Shown: piece by piece, positions 39,407 through 49,035 of the stretch
Layout: the number at the start of each line of letters is the position of its first letter
How positions within the stretch are numbered: the first letter of the stretch is position 1
Program-made: the position numbers and the translations under genes
The notes under the pieces: model-generated
The model's database searches: none
Told to the model about the DNA's origin: nothing
Seen by the model: only the letters and a program-made list of their open reading frames with translations
Source: Aquamicrobium lusatiense
GTDB lineage: Bacteria; Pseudomonadota; Alphaproteobacteria; Rhizobiales; Rhizobiaceae
Direction of reading: 5' to 3'
Length of the DNA stretch: 64,000 bases
Assembly (NCBI RefSeq): GCF_014201615.1
Contig: NZ_JACHEU010000001.1
Span: forward strand, 515,631-579,630

Positions 39407-40518
39407 CCGGGATGGTTCTCCTTCAGGAAGGCCAGCACCTCCGAAGTCGGCACGTCGCGGGCGATGAAGGACTGGCCGATGCCGCGGGTGAGAATGAAAG
39501 TCAGCGCGCCGCGGCTGACCTTCTTGTCCTGCGCGATGAAGGAAAGCAGGGTATCCGCATCGGGCAGTCCACCCGGAACGTCGGCCATGCGCCACGGCAG
39601 GCCGACAGCCTTCAGATGCGCCTCGACGCGCGCCGCGTCGTCGGGGCTGGCAAGGTTCATGCGCGCCGAGAACCGATGCGCCAGCGCCATGCCAATGGCG
39701 ACTCCTTCGCCATGCACGAGGCGGGCGCCGTCATAGGCGACCGCCGCCTCCAGCGCGTGGCCAAAGGTGTGGCCGAGATTGAGCAGCGCCCGGTCGCCGG
39801 TCTCGAACTCGTCACGCGCCACCACGTCGGCCTTGGCGCGGCAGGATTGCGCGATCGCCTCGATGCGAGCCGGCCCGCCGGAAAACACTTCCTGCCAGTT
39901 CTTTTCCAGCCAGGCGAAGAAATCAGGCCTGTCGATCAGCCCGTATTTGGCGACCTCGGCATAGCCGGCTCGGAACTCACGCGCGGGCAGCGTGTCGAGC
40001 ACGGCGGTGTCGGCCAGAACCAGCTTCGGCTGATGGAACACGCCGATGAGGTTTTTGCCGCGCGCACTGTTGATGCCGGTCTTGCCGCCGACCGAAGAGT
40101 CGACCTGCGCCAGCAGCGAGGTCGGCATCTGCACGAAATGCATGCCGCGCCGCACGATGCCGGCGGCAAAGCCGGAAAGGTCGCCGATGACGCCGCCGCC
40201 GAAAGCGATCACCGCATCGCCGCGCTCCAGCCTTGCGGCCAGAACCGCATCGACGACTTCCTGAAGCGCCGTGAAATTCTTGGTCTTTTCGCCGGCCGGC
40301 AACACCACGGAAGAAGACGCGATACCGCCCGCGTCAAGGCCTGCCTTCAGCGTTTCGAGATGGGTGGCCGCGACATTCTCGTCGGTGACGATGGCGACGC
40401 GAACGCCCGGAAGCCGGCTGCCGATCTCTTCGCCGGCACGCGCGATCAGCCCCGGCCCGATCAATATGTCATAGGCCCGCTCGCCAAGCCCGACCTCGAC
40501 CTTTACGTCTTCGCTCAC
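39403..40518 (-). CDS. aroB: 3-Dehydroquinate synthase
   Basis: 371 residues; converts DAHP to 3-dehydroquinate, the second shikimate-pathway step, in the cytoplasm with NAD and a divalent metal. Motifs include the NAD-binding [39 protein letters not shown], and metal-ligand histidines in [15 protein letters not shown] and [14 protein letters not shown]. The start is GTG 40518, overlapping the aroK stop as GTGA. The operon order aroK-aroB-CBS protein is the common rhizobial arrangement. Confidence 0.97.
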   Translation of the reverse strand: MSEDVKVEVGLGERAYDILIGPGLIARAGEEIGSRLPGVRVAIVTDENVAATHLETLKAGLDAGGIASSSVVLPAGEKTKNFTALQEVVDAVLAARLERGDAVIAFGGGVIGDLSGFAAGIVRRGMHFVQMPTSLLAQVDSSVGGKTGINSARGKNLIGVFHQPKLVLADTAVLDTLPAREFRAGYAEVAKYGLIDRPDFFAWLEKNWQEVFSGGPARIEAIAQSCRAKADVVARDEFETGDRALLNLGHTFGHALEAAVAYDGARLVHGEGVAIGMALAHRFSARMNLASPDDAARVEAHLKAVGLPWRMADVPGGLPDADTLLSFIAQDKKVSRGALTFILTRGIGQSFIARDVPTSEVLAFLKENHPG

Positions 40519-41111
40519 TTGTTCACCTCGCCGGAAAATTCCATATGGCGGCTGATCGCCTCGATCACCTCGGCGGCGATCACCTCCTTGGTTTCGTCGC
40601 GCGTCACCACCGTCGCGTCGGCCAGGGCATAGACCGGATAGCGCTCATCCATCAGCCGGCGAAGAACGCCGCGCGGATCGGGATCGCGCAGGAGCGGCCG
40701 GTTCTGCTTCTTCGCCACCCGCTCCATGAGCAGGTCGAGATCGGCTTTGAGCCAGACTGACACGCCATGGCTGGCGATGGCCGCGCGTGTCTGCTCGTTC
40801 ATATAGGCGCCGCCGCCGGTGGACAGCACCTTAGGCCCCCCTTCGAGAATGCGGGCGATGACGCGCTGTTCAAGCGCCCGGAACTCGGGCTCGCCATAGG
40901 CTTCGAACAGTTCCGGGATGGTCATGCGCGACACATCCTCGATTTCGAGATCGCTGTCGACGAAAGGCAATCCGAGCGCCGCCGCAACCTTGCGCCCGAT
41001 CGAGGTCTTGCCGGCCCCCATCAGGCCGACAAGCACGATGCAGCGTTTGCCCAGCCTGTCGAGGAGGGCGGCGCGGCCATGCTGCAATTCGGGTGCCTGC
41101 TGTTGGGTCAT
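40515..41111 (-). CDS. aroK: Shikimate kinase
   Basis: 198 residues; phosphorylates shikimate at the 3-OH, feeding aromatic amino acid synthesis. Walker A is [11 protein letters not shown] near residue 29; the shikimate-binding Asp and Arg lie in FVDSDLEIE and EFRALE; GGGAYM near 97 and the lid RPLLRD follow. The start is uncertain: ATG 41111 gives a normal length, while a TTG at 41147 would add 12 residues; neither has a strong ribosome-binding site. First gene of the aroKB operon. Confidence 0.96.
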   Translation of the reverse strand: MTQQQAPELQHGRAALLDRLGKRCIVLVGLMGAGKTSIGRKVAAALGLPFVDSDLEIEDVSRMTIPELFEAYGEPEFRALEQRVIARILEGGPKVLSTGGGAYMNEQTRAAIASHGVSVWLKADLDLLMERVAKKQNRPLLRDPDPRGVLRRLMDERYPVYALADATVVTRDETKEVIAAEVIEAISRHMEFSGEVNK

Positions 41112-41240
41112 CGTGGCGTATCCACATGAAAAGGCGTGTTGCGTCAAGCAGCGGTGCCATCTGCATGCCCTTGAAATGGCCGCAACACCGCCTCATAAGG
41201 AAACAAATCCGGGCCGGCGAGAAAGAACCAGCGAAAATTC

Positions 41241-41393
41241 ATGCCGACACTCTTCCGCTTCGTTGTCACGCTCGCCGTTCTGGCCGGCATCGTTTACGGC
41301 GCCATGGTGGCGCTGGTGATGTTCGTGGAGCCGAAGCAGGCGGAGCTCAGCGTACGCATTCCGGCCGAAAAGCTGAACCCGCAAAAGCCATGA
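41241..41393 (+). CDS. Small single-helix membrane protein upstream of xerD
   Basis: 50 residues ([20 protein letters not shown]...), with one transmembrane segment (about 5-30) and a short polar tail ending EKLNPQKP. The stop TGA at 41391-41393 overlaps the xerD start as ATGA, which strongly supports expression and coupling. Similar tiny proteins precede xerD in other rhizobia as far as I recall. The function is unknown. Confidence 0.8.
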   Translation: MPTLFRFVVTLAVLAGIVYGAMVALVMFVEPKQAELSVRIPAEKLNPQKP

Positions 41394-42367
41394 AGGATGC
41401 AGCCCGCATCGAGGCTTTCCTCGAAATGATGAGCGCCGAACGCGGCGCGGCGCTGAACACTCTGGAGTCCTACCGCCGCGACCTCGAAGATGCTTCCGAG
41501 ATCATTACAAGCGGGCTGGCGCAGGCCGATACGGCAGCTTTGCGCGGCTATCTTGATAGCGTTGCCGCGCGCGGCTTCGCGGCCTCCTCGCAGGCCCGAA
41601 GGCTTTCGGCGCTGCGCCAGTTTTTCGCCTTCCTCTATGCCGAAGGTCTGCGCGATGACGATCCTACAGGCACGCTGGACAGCCCGAAGAAAGCATCCAC
41701 GCTGCCGAAGATCATGAGCGAGGCCGAGACCGGCCGCCTGCTCGACCGCGCCGCGCTGGAAGCCGCCGATCCGGCGCTCGCCGGTGGCGACGCGGTTACC
41801 CCTTTGCGCGCCGGCGGCGACGCGGCTGCCCCTTTGCGCGCCGGTGGCGACGCGGTTGCCGCCCTGCGCCTGCACGCGCTGGTCGAGGTGCTTTATGCGA
41901 CGGGCCTGCGCGTGAGCGAGCTGGTCGGTCTGCCGGTTGCGGTGGCCTTGCGAGACGAGCGCTTCTTCGTGGTCCGGGGCAAGGGCAACAAGGAACGTAT
42001 GGTGCCGCTTTCACCCAAGGCGCGGGCGGCCATGCAGGCATGGCTCGCCGCACGCAACAAAATTCCGGCCTTCGCTGAAAGCCCGTTCCTGTTCCCGGCG
42101 GCATCCGAAAGCGGCTATCTGGCACGGCAGGTCTTCGCCCGCGATCTCAAGGCGCTGGCCGCCCGGGCCGGCATTTCAGCCGAAAAAATATCGCCTCACG
42201 TGCTTCGCCATGCTTTCGCCAGCCATCTGCTTCAGAACGGTGCGGATCTGAGAGCTGTCCAGCAGCTTCTCGGCCATGCGGACATCTCCACCACCCAGAT
42301 TTACACCCATGTTCTGGAAGAGCGGCTTATGCGCCTTGTCAATGACCACCATCCGCTTGCCGACTAG
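41390..42367 (+). CDS. xerD: Site-specific tyrosine recombinase XerD with repeat insertion
   Basis: 325 residues. The N-terminal SAM-like core-binding domain (1-115) and the catalytic domain are both present, with the tyrosine-recombinase set R in [12 protein letters not shown] in GKGNKER, H-x-x-R in HVLRHAF, H in LLGHADIS and nucleophile Y in TTQIYTHV. With XerC it resolves chromosome dimers at dif with FtsK. Unusual is an insert at residues 131-160 of three 10-residue repeats ([14 protein letters not shown]) encoded by a 30-bp tandem repeat, in the linker before the catalytic domain. All catalytic residues are intact, so the protein is likely active. Confidence 0.95.
   Translation: MKDAARIEAFLEMMSAERGAALNTLESYRRDLEDASEIITSGLAQADTAALRGYLDSVAARGFAASSQARRLSALRQFFAFLYAEGLRDDDPTGTLDSPKKASTLPKIMSEAETGRLLDRAALEAADPALAGGDAVTPLRAGGDAAAPLRAGGDAVAALRLHALVEVLYATGLRVSELVGLPVAVALRDERFFVVRGKGNKERMVPLSPKARAAMQAWLAARNKIPAFAESPFLFPAASESGYLARQVFARDLKALAARAGISAEKISPHVLRHAFASHLLQNGADLRAVQQLLGHADISTTQIYTHVLEERLMRLVNDHHPLAD
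41780..41869 (+). repeat. In-frame 3 x 30-bp minisatellite in xerD
   Basis: Three direct copies of a 30-bp unit (41780-41809, 41810-41839, 41840-41869), the first two differing at about 3 positions and the third more diverged at its end. They encode [20 protein letters not shown] and [10 protein letters not shown]. Unit length is a multiple of three, so copy-number change would not shift the frame. Confidence 0.92.
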
Positions 42368-42473
42368 GCCTCATATCGTTATGTGAGGGCGACATTTCGC
42401 GTCTGATAACCTTCTGTTCAGGGTTGCGCAGGCATCAATCAACGCCATTTCCGGCGCACTGGTCCGATCACGA

Positions 42474-43424
42474 ATGTACAATTATCTCGACTTCGAAAAA
42501 CCGGTTGCCGATCTCGAAGGCAAGATCCTGGAACTGAAAAAGCTCGCTGAAGGCGGCGAATCCGTGGATGTTGCCGATGAGATCGCACGGCTTGAAAAGC
42601 GCTCCCGCGACGCGCTGCGCGACCTCTACAAGGCCCTGACGCCATGGCAGAAGGTGCAGGTTGCGCGCCATCCCGACCGTCCGCACTGTCTGGAGTATGT
42701 GCGAGGCCTGTTCACCGACTTCACCCCGCTGGCCGGCGACCGCACCTTCGGCGAGGATCAGGCACTTATCGGCGGCTTCGCCCGCTTCCGCGGCGAGCCG
42801 GTGGCGATCCTCGGTCAGGAAAAAGGCTCCGATACGGCCAGCCGCCTGAAGCACAATTTCGGCTCCGCACGTCCTGAAGGCTACCGCAAGGCTGTGCGCA
42901 TCATGGAGCTTGCCGACCGTTTCGGCATTCCGGTCATTTCTCTTGTCGATACGGCGGGCGCCTATCCCGGCGTTGGCGCCGAGGAACGCGGCCAGGCCGA
43001 GGCCATCGCCCGTTCGACCTCGACCGGCCTTGGCCTCAAGGTGCCATCCATCTCCATCATCATCGGCGAGGGCGGATCGGGCGGTGCGATTGCCATCGCC
43101 ATCGGCAATCGGGTCTACATGCTGGAACATGCCATCTATTCGGTGATCTCGCCGGAGGGTGCCGCCTCGATCCTGTGGCGCGACACGACGCGCTCGAAGG
43201 ACGCGGCGACCAACATGAAGATCACCGCGCAGGACCTGCTCAATCTCAAGATCATCGATGCGGTGATTCCCGAGCCTCTGGGCGGAGCCCATCGCGGCCC
43301 TGAGGCCGTCATTAGCGCCACCGGCGACCTGATCGCGCGCACCATGAAGGAATTCGGCGAGGGAAACGTCGATTTCCGCGAGCAGCGCCGCGAAAAATAT
43401 CTGGCAATGGGCCGCAACCTCTGA
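42474..43424 (+). CDS. accA: Acetyl-CoA carboxylase carboxyltransferase subunit alpha
   Basis: A 316-residue biotin-dependent carboxyltransferase alpha chain: MYNYLDFEKPVADLEGKILELKKLA at the N-terminus, RHPDRPHCLEYV, and the oxyanion-hole glycines in GEGGSGGAIAIAIG and AYPGVGAEERGQ. With AccD and biotinylated AccB it makes malonyl-CoA for fatty acid synthesis. ATG 42474 is the natural start. It lies 106 bp downstream of xerD, on the same strand. Confidence 0.97.
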   Translation: MYNYLDFEKPVADLEGKILELKKLAEGGESVDVADEIARLEKRSRDALRDLYKALTPWQKVQVARHPDRPHCLEYVRGLFTDFTPLAGDRTFGEDQALIGGFARFRGEPVAILGQEKGSDTASRLKHNFGSARPEGYRKAVRIMELADRFGIPVISLVDTAGAYPGVGAEERGQAEAIARSTSTGLGLKVPSISIIIGEGGSGGAIAIAIGNRVYMLEHAIYSVISPEGAASILWRDTTRSKDAATNMKITAQDLLNLKIIDAVIPEPLGGAHRGPEAVISATGDLIARTMKEFGEGNVDFREQRREKYLAMGRNL

Positions 43425-43728
43425 TCGTTGCGGCCGCCACCGCATTTTCGCCATAAAGATGCCGCCGCATCCTGCAATAACGCAACCGTGAAGGCTGTTG
43501 CGTGCATGAGGAGTGCGGTGGTGGCTTGTGGTAAGGATTTCGCAAGGTTAACGAGTTTATAGCAAATTGAGGAAAAGGCCCGCGATCTGCATATCGCAGG
43601 GGCCATTTCCGGTGGAATTGAGCGGCCATGCCATTCGTGAGAGAATGGCTCGAAATGTTCTCTTCCGCCTGTATCGACGTTCAGGCCGCCGGAAGGCAGG
43701 CCAATGCAGAAAGACGAAGAGCGTGTCC
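43425..43728. other. Intergenic region between accA and the YkuD lipoprotein
   Basis: 304 bp with no convincing gene. A 7-bp inverted repeat (ACGCAAC 43480-43486, GTTGCGT 43497-43503) may be the accA terminator, although it has no T-run. The rest probably contains the promoter of the lipoprotein gene; short open frames here lack a ribosome-binding site and family resemblance. Confidence 0.5.
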
Positions 43729-45018
43729 ATGCTGACCAGATTCGCCAGGGCCGGACTTCTCATCGGCGCCATTGGAGGCGCCATAGCGCTTGCCGGCTGT
43801 ACCGATTCCTCCATCGGTGACTTCGCCCCCCAGCACGCCAACCGCCAGCTTCCGCCGAAGATCCAGCAGGCCATGAAGGCCAAGGGCATGAACAAGACCG
43901 CGCCGGTCATGGCCCGCGTCTTCAAGGAAGAAGGCAAGCTGGAAATCTGGAAGCAGAAGACCAACGGCCGCTACGACCTGATCGCCAGCTATGACATCTG
44001 CAAATGGTCGGGCAAGCTCGGGCCGAAGTTCACCGAGGGCGACCGTCAGGCGCCGGAAGGCTTCTATACGGTGCGGCCGTCGCAGATGAAGCCGAACTCG
44101 CAATATCATCTTGCTTTCAACATCGGCTACCCGAACACCTATGACCGCGCCAACGGGCGCACCGGGTCCAACCTGATGGTCCATGGCGCCTGCTCCTCGG
44201 CCGGCTGCTATTCGATGACCGACCAGCAGATCGAGGAGATCTACGCCTTCGGTCGTGACGCCTTCCAGGGCGGCCAGACCGAGTTTCAGGTGCAGGCTTT
44301 TCCGTTCCGCATGACCGCCGCCAACATGGCCCGCTACCGCAACGACCCGAACTACGAGTTCTGGAAGATGCTGAAGGTCGGCTACGATCATTTCGAGCTG
44401 ACCAAGGTGCCGCCGAAAGTCGACGTGTGCGATCGGCGCTATGTGTTCAACCAGATTCCGGTCGACGGCCAGCCCTTCAACCCGACCGGCGCCTGCCCGG
44501 CAAGCTCCCAGCCCGATTCGCTGAAGGTCGCCTACACCAGCTACCAGAGCACCTATGAGGCAGCCTTCAACAGCGCGCTGAAATCCTCCACCCCCGCGCC
44601 GAAGCCGACCATCGCCGGCCTCAAGGAGGCCCATATCGTCTCGGAATGGACACGCAAGCGCGCCCGTGGCGAACGCGTGCCGGTCGAGCCGCCATCCCTG
44701 AACGCTGACGGCACCATCACCCAGACCGAACGCATGGGGCGCATCGATTCGGCGGAAGGCCGCCGCATGGCCGCCATCGACGCCGAGCAGGACGCGAAGA
44801 AGAAAGCTGTCGAAGAGAAGGCAAGGGCTGTCGCCGCTGCAAAGGCGGCTGCGGAAGCGCAGAAGGTGGAAACCGCCGCGGCCGCAAAAGCTGCTGAAAT
44901 CGCCGCGCAGACACCGCAGCAGGCACTGGAGATCCAGGCGGCTCAGTCCGGCGCTCCCGCTGACGACGGCGCCGCCGCGAAGCTGAAGAAACGCCTGCTT
45001 GGCATGTTCGGCGGCTGA
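43729..45018 (+). CDS. YkuD-type L,D-transpeptidase lipoprotein
   Basis: 429 residues. Lipoprotein signal peptide with lipobox LAGC (Cys24). The YkuD catalytic motif is VHGACSSAGCYSM, with His152 and the nucleophile Cys160. The C-terminal 100 residues form a Lys/Ala/Glu-rich, coiled-coil-like tail (about 335-400) before a short end KKRLLGMFGG. L,D-transpeptidases form 3-3 cross-links in peptidoglycan or attach proteins to it; they abound in rhizobia. ATG 43729 was chosen because the signal peptide begins there. Confidence 0.9.
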   Translation: MLTRFARAGLLIGAIGGAIALAGCTDSSIGDFAPQHANRQLPPKIQQAMKAKGMNKTAPVMARVFKEEGKLEIWKQKTNGRYDLIASYDICKWSGKLGPKFTEGDRQAPEGFYTVRPSQMKPNSQYHLAFNIGYPNTYDRANGRTGSNLMVHGACSSAGCYSMTDQQIEEIYAFGRDAFQGGQTEFQVQAFPFRMTAANMARYRNDPNYEFWKMLKVGYDHFELTKVPPKVDVCDRRYVFNQIPVDGQPFNPTGACPASSQPDSLKVAYTSYQSTYEAAFNSALKSSTPAPKPTIAGLKEAHIVSEWTRKRARGERVPVEPPSLNADGTITQTERMGRIDSAEGRRMAAIDAEQDAKKKAVEEKARAVAAAKAAAEAQKVETAAAAKAAEIAAQTPQQALEIQAAQSGAPADDGAAAKLKKRLLGMFGG

Positions 45019-45025
45019 TGGCGTC

Positions 45026-45259
45026 TTGGCCGACAGTACGGATGTCTATGACCTGAAAGGTCTCAACTGTCCCCTGCCGGTGCTGAAGGCGCGCAAGCGC
45101 CTCGCGGGCCTGCCCACGGGTGCGCGCCTGTGGCTGGAAACCACCGATCCGCTGGCCGTTCTCGATATTCCCGCCTTCTGCAACGAAGCCGGCCACATCG
45201 TCATCGAAACCGCCGCAATTGACGGCGGCCATCGCTTCCTCATCGAGCGTGGCAGATAG
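45026..45259 (+). CDS. TusA-family sulfurtransferase-like protein
   Basis: 77 residues with the TusA fold: YDLKGLNCPLPVLKARKRLAGLPTGARLWLETTDPLAVLDIPAFC, where Cys in NCPLP is the persulfide-carrying residue. TusA-like proteins relay sulfur for tRNA thiolation, molybdenum cofactor synthesis or other pathways. No ATG is available: TTG 45026 is preferred for length; TTG 44999 is in frame but lies inside the lipoprotein gene. It begins 7 bp after that gene and is probably coupled to it. Confidence 0.85.
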   Translation: MADSTDVYDLKGLNCPLPVLKARKRLAGLPTGARLWLETTDPLAVLDIPAFCNEAGHIVIETAAIDGGHRFLIERGR

Positions 45260-45351
45260 CCGGGCGCCAGCCTCAAAACAGAAGCCTGAAAAATCACGCT
45301 AAAACAATATCTTGAAGTTTCCTGCCGTCTTGCGGATGGGAAAGCGGCGCT

Positions 45352-46455
45352 TCAGGTGCCGGGTATTGCCAGCGGATTGTCTTCGAGTGCCGCACGGTCC
45401 GGCATGTCGATCTGCGGCGTGTTGGTGATCGCCGCGAACAGGCGCTTCACATAATCGCCCGGCATGTCGAGCGTGATCAGCACCAGCCGCGTCCCGCGCC
45501 TGTCGTCGGGCCAGGCTGGCAGGCGTGCCGGCGGATGCAGTATCTTCTGCACGCCGTGTACCACCAGCGGCCGCGACGGATCCTCGGCCAGTTCCACGAT
45601 GCCCTTCATGCGCAGAAGGTTCTCGCCGTGGCTTGAGCGCAAAAGGTCGAGGAACATCTCGATGGCCGCGAACGGCACCGGCCCGTCATGAACCAGCGTG
45701 TCGGTGCGGATACGCGAATCGTGATGGTGATGCGCATGGCCGTGGTCGCAATCATCATGATGATGGTGACCATGATCGTGATGATCATGTCCCGCCTCGC
45801 CCAGCCAGCGGCGCACATCGGCGATCTTGGTTTCGGGGTCGTAGAGGCCGCAGCCGAACAGCTCCGCAAGCCCTGCATTGCGGACATCGAGGATGGGCGC
45901 GGAGGGATTGAGACGGCTGAGCCGCGCCAGAAGTCCCGCCGGCACCGCCTCGTCCGGAACCATGTCCAGCTTCGACACGATGATGCGGTCGGCGACCGCC
46001 GCCTGCTTCACCGCTTCCATATGGGCGTCCAGCGTGGCCGCGCCGTTGACCGCATCGACCAGCGTCAGCACGCCGTCCAGCCGGAAGGCCTGGACGAGCA
46101 CGGGATGCGCCATGATCGACTGGAGCACGGGGGCCGGATCGGCAAGACCGGTCGTCTCGATGACCACGCGCGACAGCGACGCGATGCGGCCAGTCTGCAC
46201 CCGGTCGACCAGTTCGGCCAGCGTGTCGACCAGTTCGCCGCGCACCGTGCAGCACAGGCAGCCGTCCGACAGTTCGATGATGCCGTCGGATGCCTGCTCG
46301 ACCAGAAGATGGTCGATGGCGACGTCACCGAATTCGTTGATGATGACGGCGGTATCTTTCAGCTCGGGGTTCTTCAGCAGACGATTGAGCAATGTCGTCT
46401 TGCCGGAGCCGAGAAAGCCGGTGAGCACTGTGACCGGAATGGGAAAGCCGGACAT
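45352..46455 (-). CDS. COG0523/CobW-family GTPase, metal chaperone
   Basis: 367 residues of the COG0523 G3E GTPase family: Walker A GFLGSGKTT (13-21), the INEFGDVAID block, the metal-binding C66-L-C-C69 motif, and a His-rich loop at about 218-245 with more than a dozen His residues. The CobW C-terminal domain follows. Such proteins deliver zinc or cobalt; the long His-loop and the lack of adjacent cob genes argue for a zinc or general chaperone, not CobW itself. ATG 46455 lies 11 bp after the carboxypeptidase gene, on the same strand. Long upstream frames are shadows of that gene. Confidence 0.9.
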   Translation of the reverse strand: MSGFPIPVTVLTGFLGSGKTTLLNRLLKNPELKDTAVIINEFGDVAIDHLLVEQASDGIIELSDGCLCCTVRGELVDTLAELVDRVQTGRIASLSRVVIETTGLADPAPVLQSIMAHPVLVQAFRLDGVLTLVDAVNGAATLDAHMEAVKQAAVADRIIVSKLDMVPDEAVPAGLLARLSRLNPSAPILDVRNAGLAELFGCGLYDPETKIADVRRWLGEAGHDHHDHGHHHHDDCDHGHAHHHHDSRIRTDTLVHDGPVPFAAIEMFLDLLRSSHGENLLRMKGIVELAEDPSRPLVVHGVQKILHPPARLPAWPDDRRGTRLVLITLDMPGDYVKRLFAAITNTPQIDMPDRAALEDNPLAIPGT

Positions 46456-46465
46456 GAACACGCGA

Positions 46466-47581
46466 TCAGCCGCCCTGTGCCGAGGCTGCGAATGTCGGCG
46501 GCGGCAGGTCCGGACGCCAGCCCGGCACCGGCACGTCGGCAAATTCCGCACGACCGACCATGGCTTTCGGCACCGGCCCGGTTGCCCCGCCCAGATCCAC
46601 CACCACCAGCTTCGGATCGGTGAGCTTTTGCTGGTAGATCGATTTCGGCCCTTCTTCCTTCGGCCCGGTGGAGGCCTCCGACTGGGCGTTCGCCTCGGCC
46701 GGCTTGCACACCACGGGGCGCAGATTGGTCGATGTCTGGGTGTCGCCGTAAGGGGCGAGCGTCGCGATCGTCGTGGTGCCCTGCGCCGGCGTGGCAAAGC
46801 CGATGTCGAGCAGCTTGGCGACCGCTTCGGCGCGGGTCAGGCCATTCTTTTCACCAAGCACCACAGCCGCCAGCGTGCGGCCGTTGCGGGTGGCGGTGCC
46901 GACCAGATTGAAGCCCGATTCGCAGACAAAGCCCGTCTTCATGCCATCCGCGCCCGGATAGCGGCCGACCAGAAGGTTGTAATTGGGAATCCTGGTCTTG
47001 CCGAAGGCCAGTCCCTCGATGCTGTACCAGGAATTGTACTGCGGGAAATCACGGCGCAGGGCCGCCACAAGCAAGGCCATGTCGCGCGCGGTCGTGTATT
47101 GCTCGGGCGAGAACAGGCCGTTGGGGTTGACGAAATGCGTGCCGGTCATGCCGAGACGGGCGGCTTCGGCATTCATGCGCTTTGCAAAGTCCGCCTGCGT
47201 GCCGCCGATATTCTCGCCGATGGCCATGGCGACATCGTTGGCCGACTTGATCATCATCATCTTCAGCGCGTTGTCGAGCCGCATCACCTGCCCGGTCTTG
47301 AAGCCCATCTTGCTGGGCGGCTGGTTCACGGCATTGCGCGTCATCCGGATCGGTGAATCGAGCGCCGCCTCTCCCGCCTCGATGGCGCGGAAGGCGACAT
47401 AGGCGGTCATCATCTTGGTCAGCGAAGCCGGGTACCAGCGCTTGAACGCATCCTCATGCGAAATGATCCTGCCAGTGTTCAGCTCGAAAAGAAGCGTCGG
47501 GCTCGCGGCAGCAGTCATTGACGAAGCGGCAAGCCCGATTGCGCCAAGAAGCGCCAGTTTCACGAAACGCGTGGGTATCAT
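46466..47581 (-). CDS. D-alanyl-D-alanine carboxypeptidase (DacA/DacF-like)
   Basis: 371 residues with a signal peptide (MIPTRFVKLALLGAIGLAASSMTAAA, cleavage at about residue 26) and the penicillin-binding triad: SxxK in SLTK near 53-56, SxN in SAN near 113-115, and KTG near 220. It removes the terminal D-Ala from peptidoglycan side chains and so limits cross-linking. The C-terminal 100 residues are Pro/Ala-rich and lack an obvious amphipathic anchor. Its role complements the YkuD lipoprotein nearby, though the genes are not in one operon. Confidence 0.93.
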   Translation of the reverse strand: MIPTRFVKLALLGAIGLAASSMTAAASPTLLFELNTGRIISHEDAFKRWYPASLTKMMTAYVAFRAIEAGEAALDSPIRMTRNAVNQPPSKMGFKTGQVMRLDNALKMMMIKSANDVAMAIGENIGGTQADFAKRMNAEAARLGMTGTHFVNPNGLFSPEQYTTARDMALLVAALRRDFPQYNSWYSIEGLAFGKTRIPNYNLLVGRYPGADGMKTGFVCESGFNLVGTATRNGRTLAAVVLGEKNGLTRAEAVAKLLDIGFATPAQGTTTIATLAPYGDTQTSTNLRPVVCKPAEANAQSEASTGPKEEGPKSIYQQKLTDPKLVVVDLGGATGPVPKAMVGRAEFADVPVPGWRPDLPPPTFAASAQGG

Positions 47582-47772
47582 GTCTATCCGAATATCCTGT
47601 ACCGCAGCCGGTCTGGCTCCAGAGGAACCGCAAACAGGTCCGCAAACAATGGCGACAGCGCTCTTCCCCGGCCGCTTCAGCCGGTGCTATTTAACCTATA
47701 TGACATCAACATGGCAAAAGGCAGATGTTCATCATGCCTGTGCCACATGTCCATCTGGAGTCGATATCCGTC

Positions 47773-48936
47773 ATGCCAATTCTGAACCGCGCCGCCGAAA
47801 TGCAGGAAGAGATCGCCGGCTGGCGCCGCCATCTGCACAGCAACCCTGAAATCGGCTTCGACGTGTTCGCAACCGCAGATTTCGTCGCCGGCAAGCTGCG
47901 CGCCTTCGGCTGCGACGAGGTGGTGACGGGGATCGGCCGCACCGGCCTTGTCGGCGTCATCCGCGGCAAGCTGGGCGATGGCCGCGTCGTCGGCATTCGT
48001 GCCGACATGGACGCCTTGCCGATCACCGAGATCACCGGCAAGCCTTACGCCTCGTCCCATGAAGGGCGGATGCACGCCTGCGGCCATGACGGCCACACCG
48101 CCATGCTGCTGGGTGCGGCCGCCTATCTGGCCGAGACCCGCAACTTCGCCGGCACCGTCGTCGTCATCTTCCAGCCGGCCGAGGAATCCGGCGGCGGTGG
48201 CCGCGAGATGGTCAGGGACGGCCTCATGGATCGTTTCGGCATCGAACAGGTGTTCGGCATGCACAATCTGCCGGGCCTGCCCGTCGGCCGGTTTTCGATC
48301 CGGCAGGGGCCGATCCTTGCCGCCACCGCCGAATTCGACATCAGGGTTTCAGGGCGCGGCGGGCACGCGGCCATGCCGCACCGTTCCAACGACCCCATCG
48401 TCGCTGCCAGCCATCTGGTTGCCGCCACCCAGTCGATCGTCGGACGAAATGTCGACCCGCTGGAAGCGGGTGTGGTGTCGATCACGAAATTCCATGCCGG
48501 CGATGCCCACAACATCATTCCGGAAAAGGTCGCGCTCGCCGGCACCGTGCGCACGCTGAAGGGCGAGACCGCAACACTGGTCGAGCAGCGTCTGCAAGCT
48601 GTCTGCAATGGAATTGCCGCAACCTTCGGCGTCGAGGTCGAGCTGGATTTCCGCCAGAACTATCCCGTCACCTTCAACCATGCGCAGGAAACGGATTTCG
48701 CCGGCACTGTCGCCATCGGTGTTGCCGGCGAGAGCCAGGTCGACCGCGCCATGCAGCCGCTGATGGCGGGCGAGGATTTTTCCTACATGCTGGAAGCGCG
48801 CCCCGGCGCCTTCATCTTCATCGGCAATGGCGACAGCGCCGGCCTTCACCACCCGGCCTATGACTTCAACGACGAAGCCATTCCCTACGGCGTCAGTTAC
48901 TGGGTGAAGCTGGCCGAACAGGCCCTCGCCGGCTGA
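47773..48936 (+). CDS. M20 family amidohydrolase (hippurate hydrolase-like)
   Basis: 387 residues of the M20D/amidohydrolase family. Metal ligands are visible in MHACGHDGHTAMLLGAA (Cys/His near 98-106), PAEESGGGGREM (Glu-Glu) and GMHNLPG (His), with the last His in SAGLHHPAYDFNDEAI. The dimerisation lid domain sits in the middle. Members hydrolyse N-acyl or aryl amino acids, including hippurate and indole-acetyl-amino-acid conjugates; the substrate is not predictable. ATG 47773, after GGAGTCG, begins the conserved part. Confidence 0.92.
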   Translation: MPILNRAAEMQEEIAGWRRHLHSNPEIGFDVFATADFVAGKLRAFGCDEVVTGIGRTGLVGVIRGKLGDGRVVGIRADMDALPITEITGKPYASSHEGRMHACGHDGHTAMLLGAAAYLAETRNFAGTVVVIFQPAEESGGGGREMVRDGLMDRFGIEQVFGMHNLPGLPVGRFSIRQGPILAATAEFDIRVSGRGGHAAMPHRSNDPIVAASHLVAATQSIVGRNVDPLEAGVVSITKFHAGDAHNIIPEKVALAGTVRTLKGETATLVEQRLQAVCNGIAATFGVEVELDFRQNYPVTFNHAQETDFAGTVAIGVAGESQVDRAMQPLMAGEDFSYMLEARPGAFIFIGNGDSAGLHHPAYDFNDEAIPYGVSYWVKLAEQALAG

Positions 48937-49035
48937 AACCGGAGGCTTCGCGCATTTTTTGCAGGCCGGCACGGCTTTTTTGAAGGCTTCCAGCCTTGGC
49001 GAGCCGGCCTGAAACCGTTATGTGTCTGCGCCAGT

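Noticed and set aside
39406..39595. Upstream extension of the CBS protein that could hold a membrane domain
   Set aside because: The extension lies inside aroB in another frame, is Arg/Pro/His-rich and not hydrophobic, and is a shadow.
41780..41869. CRISPR-like direct repeats
   Set aside because: The repeats are contiguous, in frame inside xerD and have no spacers; they are a coding minisatellite.
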